Assembly (NCBI GenBank): GCA_011064905.1 | Contig: JAAKFW010000046.1 | Span: forward strand, 1 to 9,133 | Direction of reading: 5' to 3' | Source of the DNA: Candidatus Anoxychlamydiales bacterium | GTDB taxonomy: Bacteria; Chlamydiota; Chlamydiia; Chlamydiales; SM23-39 | Length of the DNA stretch: 9,133 nucleotides | Notes under the pieces: generated by a model | Told to the model about the DNA's origin: nothing | Seen by the model: only the letters and a program-made list of their open reading frames with translations | Databases searched by the model: none | Shown: positions 1 to 5,602 of the stretch, piece after piece | Layout of the letters: every line of letters begins with the position of its first letter | Numbering within the stretch: position 1 is the stretch's first letter | Translations under genes and position numbers: made by a program

Positions 1-618
1 AAATTCTAGATAAAAGCAGCTAAGATGTATTTTATCTAGATTTTTTTTTGCCTCATATTTTTTGTCTCCAACTATTGGGTGATTAATATTAGAGAGTTGC
101 GCTCTAATTTGATGATATCTTCCAGTAATTAGATCGACTTCTAAGATAGATGAATCTTTTTTTTCTTTAATAACTTCATAATTTAAAATAGCAAGTTTAG
201 AGTTTTTACTCTCTTTTTTCACTATTTTAGCAATGTGTGATAAATGAATTATCTGATCTTTTAAACTAGCTTTTTTTTGAGATAATTTCCCTTCTATTTC
301 AGCTATATATTTTTTTATAATTTTTTTCTCTCTCATTTGCTCATTTAATCTAGACAAAGCTTTTGAGGTTCTTGCAAAAATAACAATGCCGGTAACATTT
401 TTATCTAACCTATGAATTGGATGTAAAAAAACCTTTCCCTTTTTATGAAACTTCTTTTTTATAAAATCTTTAGCTAAATCCTCTAAACTATTTAGACAAG
501 TCTTGCAAGACACATTATCTGGACTTTGAGTAGGGATATTAGTCTCTTTAACTATGACTAATATATGATTATCTACATATAGGACTCTATGAGAGTTTTC
601 TTTGTCTAATGGCTTCAT
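1..618 (-). CDS. RluA-family pseudouridine synthase, 3' end cut by window edge
   Basis: This open frame starts at ATG 618 and stays open for 206 codons to base 1, so its C-terminus lies outside the window. It carries the RluA signature: HRLDKNVTG at residues 69-77, where D72 is the expected catalytic aspartate that attacks uridine, and ITGRYHQIRAQL at about 164-175, followed by HPIVGDKKY. Enzymes of this family convert uridine to pseudouridine in rRNA or tRNA in the cytoplasm. The frame opens almost directly with the catalytic domain (RVLYVDNHILVIVKE from about residue 11), so there is no N-terminal S4 RNA-binding domain, as in RluA/TruC-like members. Which RNA site it modifies cannot be told from sequence. 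The start overlaps the 3' end of the preceding methyltransferase gene by 32 bp, which suggests it is the last or a late gene of the nrdR operon. Family assignment is firm; the specific enzyme is not. Confidence 0.9.
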   Translation of the reverse strand, partial: MKPLDKENSHRVLYVDNHILVIVKETNIPTQSPDNVSCKTCLNSLEDLAKDFIKKKFHKKGKVFLHPIHRLDKNVTGIVIFARTSKALSRLNEQMREKKIIKKYIAEIEGKLSQKKASLKDQIIHLSHIAKIVKKESKNSKLAILNYEVIKEKKDSSILEVDLITGRYHQIRAQLSNINHPIVGDKKYEAKKNLDKIHLSCFYLEF

Positions 619-1408
619 ATAATAATATTGTTGTTGATTGAGCTACGTTTAGAGAGTCTATATCTCCAAACATAGGAATTTTTACTAAATGTTTAGATCT
701 TTTCATCCATATGTTTGAAAGACCTTCTTTTTCTGTTCCAAAAGCTAATGCTATAGGTTGTTTAAGATCAATATCTGTGTAATTAATTTTAGCTCCTGGC
801 GTTGCGCTAACAATACTTATTTTGTTTTCATTTAAAAAAGAGATAACATTTTTACTATCACTCACATATATAGGAATGGTAAATATTGAACCAATAGAGG
901 CTCTTACAACATTGGGATTAAAAATATCTGTTTTAGGATCAGTAATAATTATTGCATCAACTTTTACAGCACTAGCTGTTCTTAAAATTGCTCCTAAATT
1001 ACCAGGTTTTTCTATTCCTTCTAAAACAACTATCAAGGTATCTTTTTTATTTTCAATTATTTTTTTTAAATCTTTGAGATCATTTTTAAAAGATTTGGCA
1101 ATTGCGATTAAGCCATCTGGCTTATCTCTATAAGATATTTTTTGAAATACCTCTTTCGTGCATTCATATATAGGAGGATTATTATTTTTTATTTTCTCGA
1201 TTAGCTCATATTCATTATTTTCTAAAAAAAACTCCTCGCAAATGAACAAAGATTCTATTTTAATCTTTGCTGTAGAAGCTTTTAAGAGTTCTTTGTAACC
1301 TTCAATTAAAAATAAAGAGTATTTATCTCTTTTATTTTTATTTCTTAATTTAATTATTTTTTTTATTTTTTCATTTTTACTAGAGGTTATCTGAGTATTT
1401 ATTTTCAT
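587..1408 (-). CDS. SpoU/TrmH-family RNA 2'-O-ribose methyltransferase
   Basis: This 273-residue protein is a SPOUT-class enzyme that transfers a methyl group from SAM to a 2'-hydroxyl of rRNA or tRNA. All three SpoU motifs are visible. Motif 1 is NLGAILRTA at 137-145 with R143. Motif 2 is FGTEKEGLS at 223-231. Motif 3 is IPMFGDIDSLNVAQS at 244-258 with N254; motifs 2 and 3 form the trefoil knot that binds SAM. The first 100 or so residues, which are lysine-rich and include FLIEGYKELLKA, match the small substrate-binding domain found in RlmB/TsnR-like members. From memory it corresponds to Chlamydia CT403. The ATG start at 1408 lies 29 bp inside the upstream methyltransferase gene and has no clear Shine-Dalgarno sequence, so coupled translation is likely. 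The target nucleotide is unknown; RlmB-type 23S rRNA or a tRNA are both possible. Confidence 0.93.
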   Translation of the reverse strand: MKINTQITSSKNEKIKKIIKLRNKNKRDKYSLFLIEGYKELLKASTAKIKIESLFICEEFFLENNEYELIEKIKNNNPPIYECTKEVFQKISYRDKPDGLIAIAKSFKNDLKDLKKIIENKKDTLIVVLEGIEKPGNLGAILRTASAVKVDAIIITDPKTDIFNPNVVRASIGSIFTIPIYVSDSKNVISFLNENKISIVSATPGAKINYTDIDLKQPIALAFGTEKEGLSNIWMKRSKHLVKIPMFGDIDSLNVAQSTTILLYEAIRQRKLS

Positions 1409-2267
1409 TTTTTTGCCATATTGAAAAGTATCCGGATGGCAAATTATAACTTTTTTCAGATTTTAAAAGAAGCTCATCAATCTCTAAACTGCCACTATTA
1501 TCAAATATCGATTCAAATAAATTTTTTATTGTAATTTTTGTAAAATTAGGTGAATGGCAAGAAAAAATAATAAATGATTTTTTTTTAGATAAAAGTTTTT
1601 TTGAAAGCTCTAAAAGAGATACTATATCTTTTTCTATTTTAAAAATCTCTCCTTTTGCCCCTCTTCCAAAGCTTGGAGGATCCAAAACAATAACATCATA
1701 TTTAGAGCCCCTTTTAACTTCTCTTTTTAAAAATTTTATAGCGTCATCTAAAATGTAGCGGATATTCATATTTTGAAAATTATTAAGCTTTATATTTTCT
1801 TTAGCCCATAAAATAGAGGGCTTTGAACTATCTACATGGCAAACGCTCGCTTTGTTTTTTAAGGCAAATAAACTAACTAATCCAGAGTATGCAAAGAGGT
1901 TCAAAACATTTAATTTCCTTTCAGGAAGATTTTGATCTTGTATAATTTTTGATAATTTTTTACATAAAAAAATATGTTCTGGAAAAAAACCAATATGCCC
2001 AAAATCTGTTAGCTTTAAACTTAATTTAATTCCTTCTATATCGATATTCCAAAAACCTTCTTTTCCAGTTTTTTTTAAAGATGTTTTTTTCTTATGTATC
2101 CATTTATTTTTTGAGTCTCTTTCAAAAATAAGATCTGCTTTTTCCCAAATCTTTTCATCTAATTTAGGTTTCCAAATAGCTTGCATACATGGTCTAACAA
2201 TCACTCTCTCTCCAAATTTCTCAAGTTTTCTTAAATTCCCAGAGTCTAAAAGTTCATAATTTTTCAT
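1380..2267 (-). CDS. Class I SAM-dependent methyltransferase, COG1092 (RlmI/RlmK-like)
   Basis: This 295-residue protein has a Rossmann-fold methyltransferase core. Motif I is NLFAYSG at 123-129. An acidic residue, VDSS, sits near 145-148, and the ILDD segment lies at 172-175. The catalytic-type motif DPPSFGRG is at 196-203, followed by SCHSP at 236-240. DPPSFGRG with this spacing is typical of the COG1092 group, whose characterised members methylate 23S rRNA bases (for example m5C1962 by RlmI). It lacks the N-terminal PUA domain of RlmI; the first 100 residues instead form a region with FGHIGFFPEH at 89-98, a segment also seen in this family ahead of the SAM fold. From memory it matches Chlamydia CT404. 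Its start overlaps the cinA stop as ATGA. The RNA substrate is inferred from the family and from the adjacent RNA-modification genes, not shown by sequence. Confidence 0.88.
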   Translation of the reverse strand: MKNYELLDSGNLRKLEKFGERVIVRPCMQAIWKPKLDEKIWEKADLIFERDSKNKWIHKKKTSLKKTGKEGFWNIDIEGIKLSLKLTDFGHIGFFPEHIFLCKKLSKIIQDQNLPERKLNVLNLFAYSGLVSLFALKNKASVCHVDSSKPSILWAKENIKLNNFQNMNIRYILDDAIKFLKREVKRGSKYDVIVLDPPSFGRGAKGEIFKIEKDIVSLLELSKKLLSKKKSFIIFSCHSPNFTKITIKNLFESIFDNSGSLEIDELLLKSEKSYNLPSGYFSIWQKNENKYSDNL

Positions 2268-3520
2268 TTTACAAAATATGTTAGATTGTGAGCTATTTTT
2301 CTATATAAAATTCCAAAAGCAATATTTACAACGCTTTCTATAATCATAGATCTCGTTCCCTTTAAAGAGCCTCTTAAGTGTAAAAAACCTACGTCTATTT
2401 CATCGCCTCTTTTAGCTATTGCTAAACTAATCGTACCGATTGGTTTTTCTGCTGATCCCCCGCTAGGCCCTGCTATCCCGGAAATAGCAATTGCATAAGT
2501 TGCATCTGTTAAATTGAAAACACCCTTTATCATCTCTTTTACGGTTGGAATAGATACTGCTCCATGATCGGATAGAGTTTTTTCAGATACTTTTAAGATG
2601 TTTTTTTTTAGATCGTTTGAATACGTTATAAAAGATCCTAAAAAACACTTAGAAGCGCCTGCTATAGCCACTATTTTAGATGATAGAGCGCCACCTGTAC
2701 AAGACTCAGCAAAAGCAATTTTTTCATCATTTTTAATTAACAAATCGTGAATTGCTCTTTCAATTTTCCCATCTTCAGAAATATAAATATAATCAGCAAA
2801 TTCTAAATTTATCTTATTTTTTATGTCACTTATTTTTTTTATAGCTTCATTTTTATTAAGAGCTTTTGTAGTAAGCGATACTTGAACAAATCCAGCAGAT
2901 GGATAAATACCTAAAGTAACATCATCTGGAAGATCAATAGTCCTTAAAAGATTATCGATCTTTATCTCAGGAAGTAAACAGATATTTATAATTTCTTGAA
3001 AATCTTTTTCTTTTAGGGGAAAGTTTTTTTGAATAAATGCTAAGCCGTGTTTTTCAAACATATCTTCTAGCTCAACCGGAACCCCTGGAAGTAGTATTAA
3101 AGCTTTTCCAGAATTTATAAAAGCAAAACCGGGCGCTGTACCTATTTCATTTTTAAAAACATCTCCGCTTTTAGGAATAGTTGCTTGTTCTTCAATCGAT
3201 GCAATGCACCCAAATCTTTTTTCGATATCTGCTGCAATATCTTCACTAAATTTAAGATCGATTTTTAAAAAATTAGTTACTATTTTTTTAGTGTTATCAT
3301 CGATAGTAGAACCCAGGCCTCCTGTAATGATTAAAAGATCTGCTCTTTTAAGAGCTATCTTTATACCATTTACAAGTTCCTTTTTTTCATCTTGATATAC
3401 ACTTGTATAAAGAGTAGAGTAGCCAAATTTTAATAGAGTTTTGCAAAGATATTGAGCATTTGAGTTTATTGTTTTACCAGATAAAAGCTCATTGCCAATT
3501 GTGATAATCTCTATTTTCAT
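2264..3520 (-). CDS. cinA: CinA-family protein: MoCF-like domain plus NMN deamidase (PncC) domain
   Basis: This 418-residue protein has the standard two-domain CinA layout and length. The N-terminal COG1058/MoCF domain (about 1-170) shows TIGNELLSGKTINSN at 7-21, TGGLGSTIDDNT at 66-77 and LPGVPVE at 144-150. A linker domain (about 175-250) follows. The C-terminal PncC domain (about 255-410) has AESCTGGALSS at 271-281 and GIAGPSGG at 348-355 followed by KPIGT. In the characterised family the C-terminal domain deamidates nicotinamide mononucleotide and the N-terminal domain hydrolyses ADP-ribose, so a role in NAD by-product recycling is likely. In transformable bacteria cinA is linked to competence, but no competence gene is seen here. 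GGLGST has S where P is commonest, a mild change. The gene overlaps lspA and the methyltransferase gene by 4 bp each, consistent with translational coupling within one operon. Confidence 0.93.
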   Translation of the reverse strand: MKIEIITIGNELLSGKTINSNAQYLCKTLLKFGYSTLYTSVYQDEKKELVNGIKIALKRADLLIITGGLGSTIDDNTKKIVTNFLKIDLKFSEDIAADIEKRFGCIASIEEQATIPKSGDVFKNEIGTAPGFAFINSGKALILLPGVPVELEDMFEKHGLAFIQKNFPLKEKDFQEIINICLLPEIKIDNLLRTIDLPDDVTLGIYPSAGFVQVSLTTKALNKNEAIKKISDIKNKINLEFADYIYISEDGKIERAIHDLLIKNDEKIAFAESCTGGALSSKIVAIAGASKCFLGSFITYSNDLKKNILKVSEKTLSDHGAVSIPTVKEMIKGVFNLTDATYAIAISGIAGPSGGSAEKPIGTISLAIAKRGDEIDVGFLHLRGSLKGTRSMIIESVVNIAFGILYRKIAHNLTYFVK

Positions 3521-4023
3521 GTTTTTTTATTTTTATCTTTTTTGAAAAACCTAAAAAAGAGCCAAATAATTCCTATTGTTATCATAGAGTCCGCCAAGTT
3601 AAAAATAGGATATGAATATCCCCAAAAATTAAAATGAAACATATCGATCACTTTTTTATAAAAAATAAAATCAATAATATTTCCCAAGGCCCCGGTAATT
3701 ATCAATACTAAGGGCATATCTTTTCTACCATCTTTATTAAAAAACCCAAGATATATTACAAGCCCCGTCACGATAATGGATCTAATAACAAAGAGAAGAG
3801 TCGGATGTTCTGAAAACAGTCCCCAAGCAGCTCCTGTATTTTCTACGTAAACAATAGCAAAACTAACCCCAAAAAAATCTTTAAATACCCCAATTCCTCC
3901 ATATGGAAAGAAAGGATGCATGAAGCTCATTTTAGGGATATTATGATAAACATAGGATTTAATTAAGATATCCAAAGATATCAAAATAAAAAAAACAATA
4001 AAAAACTTAAAATATCTTTTCAA
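3517..4023 (-). CDS. lspA: Lipoprotein signal peptidase (signal peptidase II)
   Basis: This 168-residue inner-membrane aspartyl protease removes signal peptides from lipid-modified prolipoproteins. Four hydrophobic segments are visible at about 5-24, 75-94, 102-122 and 139-160. Family motifs are VENTGAAWG at 60-68, GALGNIID at 111-118, VID at 125-127 and FNLADS at 141-146. D127 and D145 are the expected catalytic pair. The usual arginine after GNxxD is F119 and the usual glycine four residues later is K123, which is unusual. The start is TTG at 4023, two bases after the dksA stop; the next in-frame ATG (residue 32) would delete the first membrane segment. AAGGA within the end of dksA lies about 11 nt upstream and could serve as ribosome-binding site. 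From memory, dksA then lspA is also the order in Chlamydia (CT407-CT408). Confidence 0.94.
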   Translation of the reverse strand: MKRYFKFFIVFFILISLDILIKSYVYHNIPKMSFMHPFFPYGGIGVFKDFFGVSFAIVYVENTGAAWGLFSEHPTLLFVIRSIIVTGLVIYLGFFNKDGRKDMPLVLIITGALGNIIDFIFYKKVIDMFHFNFWGYSYPIFNLADSMITIGIIWLFFRFFKKDKNKKT

Positions 4024-4025
4024 TT

Positions 4026-4391
4026 TTACAAAAGTCCTTTTTCCATTTTCTCTTGAGCGTCTATTGTCATAGTTGCATATGGAATAGCGATTAGCCTTGG
4101 TTTTGGAATCTCTTTTTGAGAAATATCACATATTCCGTATGTTCCTTCATCGATTTTTTCTAAAGCTCTATCGATCTGTTGTACAATAAGATATTCTTTA
4201 TTAGTCACTTCTAAATTAATAGTCTTTCCAAAATCATCTGTTCCCTCATCTGCTTGATGTTGAGAATAACCTTTGGTTTCATCGAGCTCTTTAACTTCTT
4301 CTTTAACTCCATTAATAGTCATAGTGATTTTTTCTCTAAGTTCTAATAACTGTTTTTTAAATTGTTCTATTTCATTTGGTTTTAGAGGCAT
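4026..4391 (-). CDS. dksA: DksA/TraR-family regulator with degenerate zinc finger
   Basis: This is a cytoplasmic DksA-like protein, expected to bind the RNA polymerase secondary channel. It has a predicted helical hairpin (about residues 8-85 of the longer frame) and a C-terminal zinc-finger-like segment, ICDISQKEIPKPR and then IPYATMTIDAQ. The four zinc-ligand positions keep the exact CX2C-X17-CX2C spacing, but only the first is Cys: C91, S94, T112, A115 (numbered from the ATG at 4400). Zinc binding is therefore doubtful. The acidic stretch ADEGTDD at 50-56 sits where the coiled-coil tip of E. coli DksA carries its key aspartates. I place the start at ATG 4391 (protein begins MPLKPNE, 121 aa) because GCGAGG sits 9 nt upstream, whereas it directly abuts the ATG at 4400. 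The gene overlaps nrdR by 20 bp and corresponds to Chlamydia CT407. Confidence 0.9.
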   Translation of the reverse strand: MPLKPNEIEQFKKQLLELREKITMTINGVKEEVKELDETKGYSQHQADEGTDDFGKTINLEVTNKEYLIVQQIDRALEKIDEGTYGICDISQKEIPKPRLIAIPYATMTIDAQEKMEKGLL

Positions 4392-4887
4392 AATCTGCAT
4401 CCTCGCTGTTAAAATTGGTTTTTTTTTCTAAACAATGGTTTTCATTTTTAAGAGAACCTATTGCATCTAAAATTTCTTTAATATCTTTAAATCTTTCATA
4501 AACACATGCAAAACGAATATATGCAACTGTATCTATTTCTTGCAAATGTTTCATAACAAAGGATCCTAGCTCTTTTGTAGTAATCTCTCTAACTTGAGAA
4601 GCCATCAGATCCGCTGTTATATGATAAGCTAGAGCTTTTACTTTATCATGAGATACTCTAGTGTGCCTACAAGCAGCCATTATACCACTAAGAAGTTTTT
4701 CTTGTTTGAAATCTTCGTATGTTGAATCTCTTTTCAGAACCTGAATTGTTAAATCGATCGTTTCAAAAGTTGTGAATCTTTGATTACATTTTAGACACTC
4801 ACGCCTTCTTTTTATAGCTTGGCCATCCATTGACATTCTAGAGTCTGTTACTTTAGACTCTTCAAAATTACAAAAAGGACATTTCAC
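4372..4887 (-). CDS. nrdR: Transcriptional repressor NrdR
   Basis: This 171-residue regulator of ribonucleotide reductase genes has both NrdR domains. The N-terminal zinc ribbon uses C3, C6, C31 and C34, with the basic DNA-contacting patch KRRREC at 27-31 and FTTFE at 38-42. An ATP-cone domain covers about 49-139 (QVLKRD, then VAYIRFACVYERF), which senses dATP/ATP. NrdR represses nrd operons when dATP is abundant; in Chlamydia the orthologue is CT406. The start is GTG at 4887, supported by GGAG at 4895-4898 with a 7-nt spacer and by the protein beginning MKCPFC as in the family. The protein is somewhat longer than the usual 150-160 residues because of a polar C-terminal tail (about 145-171), part of whose coding sequence overlaps dksA. 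It is the first gene of the downstream operon. No nrd gene lies in the window, so its target is elsewhere. Confidence 0.96.
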   Translation of the reverse strand: MKCPFCNFEESKVTDSRMSMDGQAIKRRRECLKCNQRFTTFETIDLTIQVLKRDSTYEDFKQEKLLSGIMAACRHTRVSHDKVKALAYHITADLMASQVREITTKELGSFVMKHLQEIDTVAYIRFACVYERFKDIKEILDAIGSLKNENHCLEKKTNFNSEDADYASKTK

Positions 4888-4894
4888 TTTAAAT

Positions 4895-4898
4895 CTCC
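4895..4898 (-). promoter_or_regulatory. Ribosome-binding site of nrdR
   Basis: GGAG on the minus strand lies 7 nt upstream of the GTG at 4887. It decides in favour of a GTG start for nrdR, since no ATG is available nearby that would keep the first zinc-ligand cysteine at residue 3. Confidence 0.7.
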
Positions 4899-4923
4899 AA
4901 AAAATTTAAAAAAGTAAAAATCA

Positions 4924-4953
4924 ATTATATATCAAAGTCGATCTATATCACAA
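4924..4953 (-). promoter_or_regulatory. Putative sigma-70-type promoter of the nrdR-dksA-lspA-cinA operon
   Basis: On the minus strand, TTGTGA (4953-4948, 4 of 6 matches to the -35 consensus) is followed after 18 nt by a perfect -10 hexamer TATAAT (4929-4924). Transcription would begin near 4917, about 30 nt before the nrdR start. A TGATATA motif occurs twice, offset by 16 bp, within the promoter, and could be an operator. In so AT-rich a spacer a chance -10 is possible, so the call rests on the combination of both boxes and the position in the only gap upstream of nrdR. Confidence 0.55.
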
Positions 4954-4974
4954 AGAAGTTTTTACAAAAACCTT

Positions 4975-4997
4975 AAAAAAAACATTTTAGACTAAAA
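4975..4997 (-). terminator. Weak intrinsic terminator candidate after the Nudix gene
   Basis: On the minus strand, directly after the Nudix stop codon, TTTTAG and CTAAAA form a short inverted repeat around a single base (a usable stem of about 5 bp with a 3-nt loop). Two bases later a run of eight T follows. The stem has almost no GC pairs, so termination would be inefficient. The position between the Nudix gene and the nrdR promoter is the main support. Confidence 0.35.
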
Positions 4998-5001
4998 CTT
5001 T

Positions 5002-5547
5002 TCAGATATTTTTTGGCAGTTTTGAAAGATCTATTTCAATCGGATCTTTTGGATAATTCCCGGATATAATATCCGGAAGATATGTTGATAACAAAGCTGG
5101 ATAGATTATCTCTTTACTATTTTTAATCTCATCTATTGAAAACCAGGCCAAATCTTTTACAACTTTTTTTTCCAAAAGAGTTAGGTTTTTTAAATCAACA
5201 TTAATTTGCTTAGTTTTAGCGACTATAAATCTTTGTTTAAGACGAGTTAAAGTTCCATTTAAAATTAGATCAAACTCCCCAAACCAAACAATTGGTCCTA
5301 GCTCAATTTCATCTTTCTTAATAGAGGTTTCTTCATAAACTTCTCTATAAGCAGTTTCTTGTATTGATTCATTTTGTTCAATTTCTCCACCAACTGCAAA
5401 CCAAAATTTTCCAAAATATTTACCATCAGCAGATGTTGTTTTTGGATCATCTGCACACATTAAAAGAAGCTCATCTTTATCATTTAAAAGAATAACTTTA
5501 ATACTACTTCTAATTGTTTTAATCATAAATCCAGCGCAACCATTCAT
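5002..5547 (-). CDS. Nudix hydrolase
   Basis: This protein of about 181 residues contains a complete Nudix box, GX5EX7REUXEEXGU, spanning residues 57-79 of the longest frame: GEIEQNE, seven residues, then REVYEETSI with R71, E72, E75 and E76. Only the late glycine is replaced, by S78. Nudix enzymes hydrolyse nucleoside diphosphates linked to another group, using Mg2+ bound by these glutamates. The substrate is not determined: housecleaning of damaged nucleotides, nucleotide sugars or capped ends are all possible. Start choice is uncertain. The longest frame begins with TTG at 5556 inside a hairpin arm, which is unlikely. ATG 5547 has AGGGTG about 10 nt upstream, and ATG 5526 has only a weak GGA. 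I chose 5547, although the domain itself begins near 5526. The gene lies 55 bp downstream of obgE, with a hairpin between. Confidence 0.88.
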   Translation of the reverse strand: MNGCAGFMIKTIRSSIKVILLNDKDELLLMCADDPKTTSADGKYFGKFWFAVGGEIEQNESIQETAYREVYEETSIKKDEIELGPIVWFGEFDLILNGTLTRLKQRFIVAKTKQINVDLKNLTLLEKKVVKDLAWFSIDEIKNSKEIIYPALLSTYLPDIISGNYPKDPIEIDLSKLPKNI

Positions 5548-5551
5548 ATTT

Positions 5552-5586
5552 GTCAATCACCCTTCCCGAAAGGCAAGGTGATTGAC
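5552..5586 (-). repeat. Strong inverted repeat (hairpin) between obgE and the Nudix gene
   Basis: Perfect 10-bp arms, GTCAATCACC at 5552-5561 and GGTGATTGAC at 5577-5586, enclose 15 bases that can extend the stem further (CC paired with GG around a 4-base loop, GAAA on the plus strand, a GNRA tetraloop). On the minus-strand transcript the second arm contains GGGTGAT, the likely ribosome-binding site for ATG 5547, so folding could mask it. No T run follows on the minus strand, so it is not a normal terminator for obgE. On the plus strand it is followed by TCTTTATTT, but no plus-strand gene precedes it. It could be a processing site, an attenuator of Nudix translation, or a dispersed palindromic repeat. 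Confidence 0.7.
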
Positions 5587-5602
5587 TCTTTATTTAAAAA
5601 CT

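Noticed and set aside
822..1133. Plus-strand open frame of 103 residues inside the SpoU methyltransferase gene
   Set aside because: It is antisense to a gene with intact motifs, and its hydrophobic look comes from reversing lysine/asparagine-rich codons. The shorter plus-strand frames at 3204, 7021, 7422 and 8471 were rejected for the same reason.
4954..4974. Second hairpin (AAGGTTTTTGTAAAAACTT on the minus strand) upstream of nrdR
   Set aside because: The arms leave a 2-nt loop and need a bulge, and no T run follows, so it is not a credible terminator on its own.
5548..5556. TTG start for the Nudix gene at 5556
   Set aside because: The codon lies in the arm of a strong hairpin and overlaps the probable ribosome-binding region of ATG 5547.
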